From positions 310,001 through 374,000 of the forward strand of contig CANMXN010000001.1 of assembly GCA_947501885.1 (NCBI GenBank): a DNA stretch of 64,000 bases, in the 5' to 3' direction. Made by a program: the position numbers and the translations under genes. The notes beneath the pieces were generated by a model, which made no database searches, was not told where the DNA came from, and was given only the letters and a program-made list of their open reading frames with translations. Origin of the DNA: an uncultured Sphingorhabdus sp. GTDB taxonomy: Bacteria; Pseudomonadota; Alphaproteobacteria; Sphingomonadales; Sphingomonadaceae. Shown piece after piece: positions 18,425 through 26,713 of the stretch (position 1 is the first letter of the stretch; every line of letters begins with the position of its first letter).

Positions 18425-18439
18425 GAACATATAGTGAAC
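18425..18439 (-). promoter_or_regulatory. LexA (SOS) box upstream of dinB
   Basis: GAAC-ATATAGT-GAAC matches the alphaproteobacterial LexA operator (GAAC/GTTC-N7-GAAC/GTTC) exactly. Its position, 26 bases before the dinB start codon, fits repression of that promoter. Confidence 0.8.
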
Positions 18440-18668
18440 GAATTAATTTCACAAGAAGAACATATGAATGTCTCTAAAGCATGGGAAATTATAACTCTCT
18501 AATAATTTACATTTATTTACTCAAACAAATCAATTGTATATACCTTTATAATATAATGTTTTTTATTATAGTCATTATTACTAATGCACCATATTTGATC
18601 AATCATATATTTTTATTAACCATTCAAATAATGAAATGCGCTATATCTTGGGACTAAGGTGAAAACTT

Positions 18669-21600
18669 ATGGTCTATAAAGTGCAAGATGAAAGACATGC
18701 TAATCAGCTAACAACATCAAAAAAGCTAATGGCTTTTCTGGTTGCTAGTGCGGTGATATTTACTGCAAATCCAGCAAATGCGCAGGGCACTCCACCGCCT
18801 TTACCATCACCATCCGTTCCAGCATTCACATGTTCTGGCGAAATATATCAAGTACAATCAGGCCAATTGCGTGTTTTTGACCCTATAATATCTCAATATG
18901 TAGATATTGGTGTGCCAAATACTGGTTATAATGCGACGGGATATAATATTCTCGATAATTTTGCTTATGGATCGCAAGGTAATAACCTTATTCGTATAGG
19001 TATGAATGGTGAAGTACAAATTCTCCGTGACATTGGTGTCGGATCATTCGCTGGGGATGTTGATGATAATAATACATATTGGCTGCGCGGTAGCACTACT
19101 AGAGAATTTTTCTCTGTAGACCTAGCCAATGGCGCAGTTAATACATTTACTGTGCCTGATAGTGATCAAGTAAATGGTGGTGCAGACTTCATGTTCGTAA
19201 GAGAGGGAGGTGTTCCATATCTATTGATAGTAGGAGGAGGAAGGGTTGGTATTGTTAATTTAAATACCATGCGCTCAATCAGAAGGGATGTTTCAGGCTT
19301 ACCAGGAGGAGGCTATGGCGCACAATGGACGGATTTTAATGGCCGCATCTTTGCCTTCCGCAATAATGATGGCCGCATCTATGAATTATTTAATATCTTT
19401 ACAAATAACCCAACGGCAGTTTTAGCAGCTCAGGGTGATCCAAGTAATAGCAATGATGGTTTTTCTTGCCCTGAGGCACCATTTCCAAATTTACCACCAG
19501 TAGCACAAGATGATGATTTTACTACGCCATTTGAAACCGCAATATCCCGAAATGTCATTACTAATAATGGCAATGGCGTAGATTTTGATCCAGAATCAGA
19601 ACCCATAACGGTTACAACAACGCCTGTATCGGGACCTTCAAATGGTAACGTAACATTAGCTGCGGATGGGAGCTTTACATATACGCCTGCCAATGGATTT
19701 TTTGGAACTGATAGTTTTGAATATCAGATAACAGATATTACGGGCCTTACAGCAACGGCGACAGTCACTATTACAGTTCCCGCACCGCCGATTGATTTGG
19801 TAACTGTTAAAACATTGGCATCAGGCAATCCAAACCCGGCGGCTGGAGATATTGTCACTTTTGAAATAACAGTAACAAATAATGGACCCGCAGATGCCAC
19901 GGGTGTTTCTCTAACAGATCAAATCCCAACAGGCCTCAATCCAACCGCAAATAATGGCAATGTTACGGCGGGCTCTTATAGCACGGCTACTGGCATTTGG
20001 GATATTGGGACATTGGCCAATGGGGCATCCGCAACGCTGACTATAGAAGGGATTGTTGATGGCAGTGTAGCGGGACAACCCATAACAAATACGACCACAA
20101 AAGCTGAAGGAGATCAGGCAGACCCTACAGATACAGGCAATGACTTGATGGAGGGGATTATCATATTTCCGCGTTCATTGGCTGCAAATTCGGATACATC
20201 TGCGGACATTGTAAGCAGTGTAGGCAGCACTAATGCCTTAAATGTTTATGATGGAGATACATTGTCTGGATTAACAGCAACTCCATCTAATACAACAGTA
20301 TCTGTAGATGCAAGCTCTATATTACCTCCAGAACTTACTTTTGATACCGCCACTGGTACAGTAGGCGTTTTGCCTGACACTGCACCAGGATCTTATTCAT
20401 TTATCTATCAAATCTGCGAAACACCAGAGCCGACAGCAGGAATGAATTGTGAAACCGCAACGGCAACTGTGAACGTTGTTGCCAATCCTATTGACGCTGT
20501 AAATGATGAAATTATTGATATTATTGGATTAACAGGGGGTACTGCGGTACTTAATGTTTTTGATGGGGATAATGTATCAGGCAATGGTGCAACAGGCAGT
20601 AATAGCATAATTTCCGTAGCAAGCGGCAGCACCGTGCCTGCTGAATTAACTTTTAATACGGCTACGGGCGATATCGATGTTGCGGCGGGAACACCAGCTG
20701 GAACATATAGTTTTGATTATACTCTGTGTGAAGCAAGCAACCCAAGCAATTGTGATACTGCAACAGCAACCGTGATAGTGATTGAAGCTCCTATTCAAGC
20801 AAATGCTGTTACTTTTCCTTCTGTTATAGGAGCCAGTGGTTCTAGCAATGCGGGTAATGCTTTTGCTAATGATACATTGGCTGGATCAGCAGTCAATATA
20901 TCAGATATTACGGCCAATGTAACTATACCAGCTACCCCTGTTCGATCTGGTGCAAATGTACCTTTGCTTGATACCGCCACAGGCATAGTGTCCGTTCCCA
21001 TAGGAACACCAGCAGGCACATATAATATTAGTTATAGAATATGCGAGACCATCAATCCTACAAATTGCTCTGTTGCTACGATTACAATAGAAGTTACTGC
21101 GGCGGCTATTGTCGCTGTAGATGACAGTCAGTCAGATGTTGACGGCGTAGCAGGCGCAGATAATGTTCTCAATGCATTTACAGACGACACGCTAAATACA
21201 GTAACGGCCGATCCAACAAATACTGTACTTGCTCTTGCACCCAGTGAAACATTACCAAGCGAATTAACATTTGATTTGGCAACTGGCGATATTGATGTTT
21301 TACCCAATACACCCGCTGGAACATATAGTTTTGATTATCAAATCTGTGAAATCATAAATCCAGGCAATTGTGATATTGCAACGGCAAGCATAACTGTCAG
21401 AGTTTCAGTAGACCTTTCTATCACCAAAACCAATACTCCAGGGATTAATGGTGAAGTCGACCAAGCGAGCGATACCGTTGAGAGCGGAGCTACAACCACA
21501 TATACCATCACAGTTACCAATAATGGCCCAGATAGCGTTACGGCTACTCTAGTGACGGATACTATTGGTAGCGGTCTTACTTGTGCGGCAACGAATGCTG

Positions 21601-21731
21601 TCACTATCAGCGGCGATGGAGTGCCAAGCGGTTCATTCACAGTAGCTGAATTAACAGGAGCTGGTATAGCTTTGGGCACACTTAATGATGGCGAAAGCGC
21701 AAGCTTAAGTTATGATTGTGTTGTTAATTAA
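18669..21731 (+). CDS. Secreted repeat protein with cadherin-like and DUF11-type domains
   Basis: This 1020-residue protein has a signal peptide ending near NPANAQ (about residue 39). Residues 50-265 resemble a DUF6923-type beta-propeller module (CSGEIYQVQSGQLRVFD). A tandem cadherin/Ig-like domain follows at about 277-370 (DGSFTYTPANGFFGTDSFEYQITD), then a DUF11-like domain (about 378-500). Four roughly 100-residue repeats span 505-913, and a final DUF11-like domain (about 915-1020) ends DCVVN. That last domain closely matches the end of the protein at 29383. No LPXTG, PEP-CTERM or membrane anchor is visible. A surface or secreted adhesin-like role is inferred. A hairpin terminator follows. 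Confidence 0.8.
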   Translation: MVYKVQDERHANQLTTSKKLMAFLVASAVIFTANPANAQGTPPPLPSPSVPAFTCSGEIYQVQSGQLRVFDPIISQYVDIGVPNTGYNATGYNILDNFAYGSQGNNLIRIGMNGEVQILRDIGVGSFAGDVDDNNTYWLRGSTTREFFSVDLANGAVNTFTVPDSDQVNGGADFMFVREGGVPYLLIVGGGRVGIVNLNTMRSIRRDVSGLPGGGYGAQWTDFNGRIFAFRNNDGRIYELFNIFTNNPTAVLAAQGDPSNSNDGFSCPEAPFPNLPPVAQDDDFTTPFETAISRNVITNNGNGVDFDPESEPITVTTTPVSGPSNGNVTLAADGSFTYTPANGFFGTDSFEYQITDITGLTATATVTITVPAPPIDLVTVKTLASGNPNPAAGDIVTFEITVTNNGPADATGVSLTDQIPTGLNPTANNGNVTAGSYSTATGIWDIGTLANGASATLTIEGIVDGSVAGQPITNTTTKAEGDQADPTDTGNDLMEGIIIFPRSLAANSDTSADIVSSVGSTNALNVYDGDTLSGLTATPSNTTVSVDASSILPPELTFDTATGTVGVLPDTAPGSYSFIYQICETPEPTAGMNCETATATVNVVANPIDAVNDEIIDIIGLTGGTAVLNVFDGDNVSGNGATGSNSIISVASGSTVPAELTFNTATGDIDVAAGTPAGTYSFDYTLCEASNPSNCDTATATVIVIEAPIQANAVTFPSVIGASGSSNAGNAFANDTLAGSAVNISDITANVTIPATPVRSGANVPLLDTATGIVSVPIGTPAGTYNISYRICETINPTNCSVATITIEVTAAAIVAVDDSQSDVDGVAGADNVLNAFTDDTLNTVTADPTNTVLALAPSETLPSELTFDLATGDIDVLPNTPAGTYSFDYQICEIINPGNCDIATASITVRVSVDLSITKTNTPGINGEVDQASDTVESGATTTYTITVTNNGPDSVTATLVTDTIGSGLTCAATNAVTISGDGVPSGSFTVAELTGAGIALGTLNDGESASLSYDCVVN
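20181..21408 (+). repeat. Four tandem ~100-residue protein repeats
   Basis: Units begin near 20181, 20487, 20790 and 21105. Each contains N(A/V)F-x-DDTL-like, LPxELTFDxATGxIDV and TPAGTYSFDYQICExxNPxNCDxATA-like blocks with two conserved cysteines, so each unit probably forms one disulfide-bonded beta domain. The third unit is the most diverged. Confidence 0.8.
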
Positions 21732-21742
21732 ACCTACCCAAG

Positions 21743-21784
21743 CTATTTTATCCATTAACAATAATCGCGTTAAAATAGTTTTAT
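21743..21784 (+). terminator. Probable terminator of the 18669 gene
   Basis: CTATTTTA (21743-21750) and TAAAATAG (21771-21778) form an eight-pair stem with a 20-base loop followed by TTTTAT. It lies between convergent genes. Confidence 0.5.
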
Positions 21785-21812
21785 AAAATTAGATGATGTA
21801 CCTTTCAGAAGG

Positions 21813-24608
21813 TTAGGATTGGATAAGTATGACCCAATCTTTATCTTTTGACGGTGCTTGTAAAAGCAATTGCCCATTATCACTGGTTGTAATGCTCTCA
21901 TTATTTCGCTGCTGACCCGTTATGGGGTCATGATAGGAAATCTTGTAAGTTTTACCACTATCACCTATATTGATAATCATTTCCCCGCCATCGAATAGAT
22001 AGACAGTATAGATTTCACCTGCCTTGCTTGAACAATAAGCATCTTCTCTATTCACCAGCGCGTTGCATGGTTTCATATCCCAATAAGGAAGGTGGGTTTT
22101 AAAAAAATTAAGAGCGACCGATGTTTGTTTCCATAAGCTCTCACGCAAGCGCCAATCTTCTGATGTTAGATCATTGGCAGGCTGTTTCGCACCAAAATAC
22201 CATTCAACACCAGCACCGCCGCCAAGCAAATGCCCCCAAAGTGCGTGACGGCGCAAGCTTTGGTGATTGGTCTGGTCAAGCGAGTCGGGCAGGGCGCCAA
22301 CATCCCATTTGCCAATTTCATCCATTGTAATCAGCCATTCACGCCCAACCTTAGAAGCAAGAGCACGCCATTTCTGCACCTCAGCATTAACAGTCTCCCG
22401 CTCGGCGACTTGAAATGACAGGCCGTCTAAGCCTTGTTCATTAAGCAATGGTCCAACGATGACATCTTTGTCTGCTGCTTCGCTATGCGTATGCAATAGA
22501 ACAGGATGTTGATAAGGATCCGCTGCTTTAAGATATTGTATCATTTGCTTGCGCTGATCATCATTTTGCCCTTCGGGTCGCCAATGCACAGGTCCATTTT
22601 CTTCACCAAGATTCCAGACAAGGGCATTATGATGACCAAAGCGCGCAATAAGTTCAGCAAGGTAAAGTTTGCGCTCAAAACCTGTATCACCACCATCGAG
22701 CATCAATTCATTTTCAGTTTCTTGTGTCACTATATGCAGCATGATACCTTTCGCTTGCATATGTTCGAATAATATTTCCCATTGATCCAACTTGCTGGCA
22801 TCAAAACGGGTGAAATCTTGCGGGTCATGATAGGGCCAAACATCTTTACCATCGCCCAATATGTTAAGTGTCAAAAAATAAGCTGTGTTCATTTGCTGTG
22901 ATGCAAGATAATTAATAGCACCAATAATGGACTTACCTTTATTCCCCTTCCAAACAGGATCACCAGCTTGCCAATCTTGTAAATGCGGCGCAAAATTATG
23001 GATGGTCCCGCCCGCATCAGCCTCACCATCGCGCGCATTGGCCGCCATTCGAAACGTAGAGTCAAAGTCTTTATAGCCAAGCAAATTCTCTGGACTATTG
23101 GTACCACCTTTCAACCAATATTGTTTAGACTGGGTAAATTGAAAAAACCCATTGTTTGTTAATAGCAAACCGCGATCTGCATTGCGGAAATCTGGTGCTG
23201 CTTTATCCGATTCTATCACCAAAAAATTGCCGCTATCTTGCGATAAGGCTATACTCTCACCAGCGCTAGGGTCAGGATTAATCGCAATATTCTTGCCTTT
23301 TGAAAGACGTGCTTGCCATTGCCATACACCTGGAGAATCAGGACTAAAGCGAACTTGCCAAATATTTCCTTTTTCTGAGCTAGTTTGTGCAGCATTACCA
23401 TCAGCGGCATAAAAACCTCTAATCGTACGGCTTTTGTTGCCTTGGGTGAAAGTAACGTTCAAACGATAATCTGTGAACGGATTTTCTGCGGCTATTTCTG
23501 ATGTTTCTGGGCCTATAAATGATAATTGTAATTTATGCCATTGCATCACCGCTTCTTGGGCGGCGTGATGGGATGAAATAACAGGGGCATCATCAAGAGT
23601 AGAGCTTAATTTTAAACGTTCAAGGCTCGTTAGTTCTGGCTCTCCACCGCGATTGCCTGTTCCCGAAGCCGTATAGAGATAATCACCAATGAGAGCAAAG
23701 CCCGAACCATGACGCCCACGATTGAGAGATGGCCAAGCACGCCATTGATTGACTCTCGTATCAAAAGCTTCAACCTCTTGATGGGCTGCTTCTTGTGATC
23801 CACTTTCTCCACCGCCGACAATGATTTGGCCATTCCAAGAAAATGCCATATTGCCTGCACGCTGTGTTGGGATAGTGTAAATATTATTAATGCTTTGCCA
23901 TTGGTTCGTTGCAAAATCAAAAACATCACCGATTGATGTTGTTTGCTCAAAGCTTAGTTTTTTTGCATATTCGGTGCGCCGACCTGCGAAAGCATAGAGC
24001 TTTCCATCATGTTCTACAGCTTGGAAATGATCACGTGCTTGTGGTGCGTCTGGTAAAACTTGCCATTTACCCGTAACAGGATCAAACTCATCAAACCATG
24101 GAACATAACCATTTTGATGACCATTGGTAATACCGCCAATCATATAAATCTTGTCATTACGAACTATAACGCCAGCACCACCGCGCCGCCGCGCTTTTGG
24201 GATATTGGGACCAAAAACAAACCGATCTTGTTCAGGGTAATAGATTAAAATTCGATCAAGCGGTTTTTCATCTGGCCACCCCCCTGTCATTGCTCCCATA
24301 ATATAAATAGCATTGCCATAAGTAACAGCTTGAAAATGATGAATTTCAAGAGGGGTAGGGGCTTTTCTGGTCCATTTATTAGTCGCAGGATCATACATAT
24401 CAACGGGATTCACTCGGCGTCCACCAATAAGATAAAGCGTATCTTTGTAAGCAACCAAAGCCGCTTCGTGGCGAGCCGTTGGTACACCTTGGGTAGAGAG
24501 TGTTTCCCACCCATTGGGCTTAACAGTATCAATATTGGTGATACAGGCGGATAATAAGCTCAAGCTGAACAAAAGAATGATCGTTCGAATATTAAACCAT
24601 AATGACAT
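21813..24608 (-). CDS. Lipoprotein with Kelch repeats fused to a DUF5060/glycosidase-like domain
   Basis: I start at ATG 24608 because GAGG lies seven bases upstream and the resulting N-terminus (MSLWFNIRTII...LLSAC) is a compact lipoprotein signal; an upstream ATG at 24665 would bury it. The first 330 or so residues are Kelch blades (DTLYLIGGRR, NAIYIMGAMTGG, DKIYMIGGITNG, GKLYAFAGRR, GQIIVGGGESG). A beta-sandwich like DUF5060 follows (about 370-470; NPFTDYRLNVTF). Then comes a TIM-barrel-like domain with WLKGGTNSPENLLGY, FGHHNALVWNLGEENGP and ITMDEIGKWD, where acidic residues could be catalytic. Cleavage of an extracellular polysaccharide is likely; the substrate is unknown. It is divergent from gntP. 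Confidence 0.8.
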   Translation of the reverse strand: MSLWFNIRTIILLFSLSLLSACITNIDTVKPNGWETLSTQGVPTARHEAALVAYKDTLYLIGGRRVNPVDMYDPATNKWTRKAPTPLEIHHFQAVTYGNAIYIMGAMTGGWPDEKPLDRILIYYPEQDRFVFGPNIPKARRRGGAGVIVRNDKIYMIGGITNGHQNGYVPWFDEFDPVTGKWQVLPDAPQARDHFQAVEHDGKLYAFAGRRTEYAKKLSFEQTTSIGDVFDFATNQWQSINNIYTIPTQRAGNMAFSWNGQIIVGGGESGSQEAAHQEVEAFDTRVNQWRAWPSLNRGRHGSGFALIGDYLYTASGTGNRGGEPELTSLERLKLSSTLDDAPVISSHHAAQEAVMQWHKLQLSFIGPETSEIAAENPFTDYRLNVTFTQGNKSRTIRGFYAADGNAAQTSSEKGNIWQVRFSPDSPGVWQWQARLSKGKNIAINPDPSAGESIALSQDSGNFLVIESDKAAPDFRNADRGLLLTNNGFFQFTQSKQYWLKGGTNSPENLLGYKDFDSTFRMAANARDGEADAGGTIHNFAPHLQDWQAGDPVWKGNKGKSIIGAINYLASQQMNTAYFLTLNILGDGKDVWPYHDPQDFTRFDASKLDQWEILFEHMQAKGIMLHIVTQETENELMLDGGDTGFERKLYLAELIARFGHHNALVWNLGEENGPVHWRPEGQNDDQRKQMIQYLKAADPYQHPVLLHTHSEAADKDVIVGPLLNEQGLDGLSFQVAERETVNAEVQKWRALASKVGREWLITMDEIGKWDVGALPDSLDQTNHQSLRRHALWGHLLGGGAGVEWYFGAKQPANDLTSEDWRLRESLWKQTSVALNFFKTHLPYWDMKPCNALVNREDAYCSSKAGEIYTVYLFDGGEMIINIGDSGKTYKISYHDPITGQQRNNESITTSDNGQLLLQAPSKDKDWVILIQS

Positions 24609-24698
24609 AGTGAGCCTCAATAAATATTTGATAGAGTAATGATTGACAGTTAAGTCACATTTCATAATGCAGCTGCTTAGGACTTGTAATACAATGTA

Positions 24699-24719
24699 AT
24701 TGCAATATCACAATGCAAT
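24699..24719. promoter_or_regulatory. Dyad upstream of gntP
   Basis: ATTGCA (24699-24704) and TGCAAT (24714-24719) are perfect inverted arms nine bases apart, 24 bases before the gntP start and in the divergent spacer shared with the Kelch lipoprotein gene. This is the size of a typical dimeric repressor or activator operator. Confidence 0.4.
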
Positions 24720-24742
24720 AATGGTTACGAATCAGATGAAAT

Positions 24743-26116
24743 ATGGGAGATTTAACCATCAATTGGATTATTGAAAACCGTGCGTTACTATCCATGTTAT
24801 TCAGCATATTGGCGCTTATAATATTAATTATACGATCCAAGATGCACCCTTTTCCAGCTTTGTTAATTGCTGGAATAGCCGCAGCATTAGGCGCTGGATT
24901 AGCTCCAGCAGAAGCTATTGCGGCCGTTGTAAAAGGAATGGGTGGTACTCTTGGTGGGGTTGCTGCTATCATTGGATTAGGCGCTATGTTCGGTGTTTTG
25001 GTTGAACATGGCGGCGGCGTTACAGCTTTGGCGCGTTATGTTACCCGTGGTGAGCATTCTGGACTTACGCGTTGGACCTTGGGCATTGTAGGTGTGATAG
25101 TTGCCATTCCCGTTTTTTTCGATGTTGCATTCATTATTTTATTCCCTCTAATATTGGCCTTTGCCAAACGTTTTTCATTAGCGCCTTTGGCCTTTGGTTT
25201 GCCATTGTTAGCAGGACTTGCTGGCGCACATGCTTTTATTCCTCCAACACCGGGTCCCATTGCTGTAGCGCAGCAATTACAAGTAGAACTTGGTTGGGTC
25301 ATGCTATTTGGTGTTATCGCTTGCGTTCCAGCGGCGCTAATTGGTGGCCCTATTTATGCCAATATAGCTCTGCGAAAAGGTTGGCTTCCCACAGGTAATC
25401 CGCTGCAATTGGTCAACAATGAGCATGATCCAAAAGAGTTTGATCCACATATTGCTAAAATAGCTTTAGGCCTAGTTTTACTACCTTTATTGCTTATCAT
25501 TTTCGGGGCCATAGCCCGTCCACTAGGGTTTTCAGACAGTATTTTTCTGGATATAATTGAAACCGCAGGTCTTCCTGTTATCGCATTGCTAATCGCTTGT
25601 GGAGCGGCTTTCTTTGCCATGCGGCCTAGTAATGATGAGGGACGGGCCGCTCTTCGCACAGCGATTGAGAAATCCCTTGAGCCTGTTGGTGTGATCTTAT
25701 TGGTAACGGGCGCAGGCGGCGCATTCAAACAAGTGCTAGTTGATACAGGGGCTGGTCAATCATTAGCGGATGCCACATTAACATTTGGGATTACGCCTAT
25801 ATTCTGCGGATTTTTAATCGCTTTGCTATTGCGAATAGCCCAAGGATCAGCAACTGCTGCAATGATTACAGCGGCTAGTCTAACATATCCTATTGCTGCA
25901 GCCGCAGGTTTAAACCAACCTCAACTTGCATTGGTTGCCGTTGCGATAGCGGGCGGAGCGACGGCTTGTAGCCATGTCAATGACAGTGGTTTTTGGCTTA
26001 TCAACCGTTATTTCGGTTTAACGACAGCAGAAACTATTAAAAGCTGGAGCATCAGTTCAACGCTCACGGGCGTTACAGGGTTTATTGTCGCCCTATTGCT
26101 CTATCCGTTCGTTTAA
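24743..26116 (+). CDS. gntP: Gluconate:H+ symporter, GntP family
   Basis: The 457-residue protein has about 12 hydrophobic segments. Conserved GntP-family stretches are present: HPFPALLIAGIAAALG near the start, IPVFFDVAFIILFPL, AHAFIPPTPGPIAVA, and GGATACSHVNDSGFWLINRYFG near the end. Members import gluconate or related sugar acids (some take D-serine or idonate). The gluconokinase gene on the other strand overlaps its 3' end by 24 bases, supporting gluconate as the substrate. The ribosome-binding site is weak. A dyad lies just upstream. Confidence 0.92.
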   Translation: MGDLTINWIIENRALLSMLFSILALIILIIRSKMHPFPALLIAGIAAALGAGLAPAEAIAAVVKGMGGTLGGVAAIIGLGAMFGVLVEHGGGVTALARYVTRGEHSGLTRWTLGIVGVIVAIPVFFDVAFIILFPLILAFAKRFSLAPLAFGLPLLAGLAGAHAFIPPTPGPIAVAQQLQVELGWVMLFGVIACVPAALIGGPIYANIALRKGWLPTGNPLQLVNNEHDPKEFDPHIAKIALGLVLLPLLLIIFGAIARPLGFSDSIFLDIIETAGLPVIALLIACGAAFFAMRPSNDEGRAALRTAIEKSLEPVGVILLVTGAGGAFKQVLVDTGAGQSLADATLTFGITPIFCGFLIALLLRIAQGSATAAMITAASLTYPIAAAAGLNQPQLALVAVAIAGGATACSHVNDSGFWLINRYFGLTTAETIKSWSISSTLTGVTGFIVALLLYPFV

Positions 26117-26611
26117 AGCGGTTAAAATAGCATTTGAAATATTCTGAAGGGATAATGAAGCATCGATTGTGATCGCGTCTATTGGAGGGTCAAGCGCATT
26201 TAATTGTGATTCCAGCAGAGATTCGGGCATGAAGTGATCTTCACGCTGTGAAAGCCGCTCTCTTAATAATGTTTTTGGGACATCCAAATATATCCAACGG
26301 CAATTACGCTCAACACCTTCTATCAACCCATTACGCACCATATCGTTCAATGCGGAACAGGCTAATAGAATAGGGCCATCAATAGTTTGATTTACCAATT
26401 GTGCAATGGCATCAATCCAAGGTACACGATCATCATTATTAAGCGCTTTCCCAGCAGTCATTTTATCAATATTGGCTTGAGGATGCAGATCATCACCCTC
26501 AATCATTAACCACCCTGTCTGCCAGGATATTGCTCTGGCTACAGTGGTTTTCCCGCTACCAGATACTCCCATAATGACCAATAGGTCATTGCTTATTTGT
26601 GATTGCAGCAT
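26093..26611 (-). CDS. gntK: Gluconokinase
   Basis: It phosphorylates gluconate with ATP to 6-phosphogluconate, feeding the Entner-Doudoroff or pentose phosphate path. The P-loop is GVSGSGKT at residues 15-22. EGDDLHPQANIDKM and DDRVPWIDAI are signature stretches of the thermoresistant GntK family. The length of 172 residues is typical. It is convergent with gntP, overlapping by 24 bases at the 3' ends, and divergent from the GH3 gene, sharing a 102-base spacer with a nested inverted repeat. Confidence 0.93.
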   Translation of the reverse strand: MLQSQISNDLLVIMGVSGSGKTTVARAISWQTGWLMIEGDDLHPQANIDKMTAGKALNNDDRVPWIDAIAQLVNQTIDGPILLACSALNDMVRNGLIEGVERNCRWIYLDVPKTLLRERLSQREDHFMPESLLESQLNALDPPIDAITIDASLSLQNISNAILTALNERIEQ

Positions 26612-26651
26612 ATTTTTCTCATTAATTTCGATAATAATTGATAGTGTATAA

Positions 26652-26695
26652 TTACCTTCTTGTCACTCATTGTACTTTGTGACTAATGTAGGTAA
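26652..26695. promoter_or_regulatory. Nested inverted repeats between gntK and the GH3 gene
   Basis: TTACCT (26652-26657) pairs with AGGTAA (26690-26695), and inside it GTCAC (26662-26666) pairs with GTGAC (26679-26683). The structure is centred in the divergent spacer, 19 bases before the GH3 start codon, so it may be an operator for both genes. Confidence 0.45.
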
Positions 26696-26713
26696 ATTTT
26701 AACGGAGAGAATA

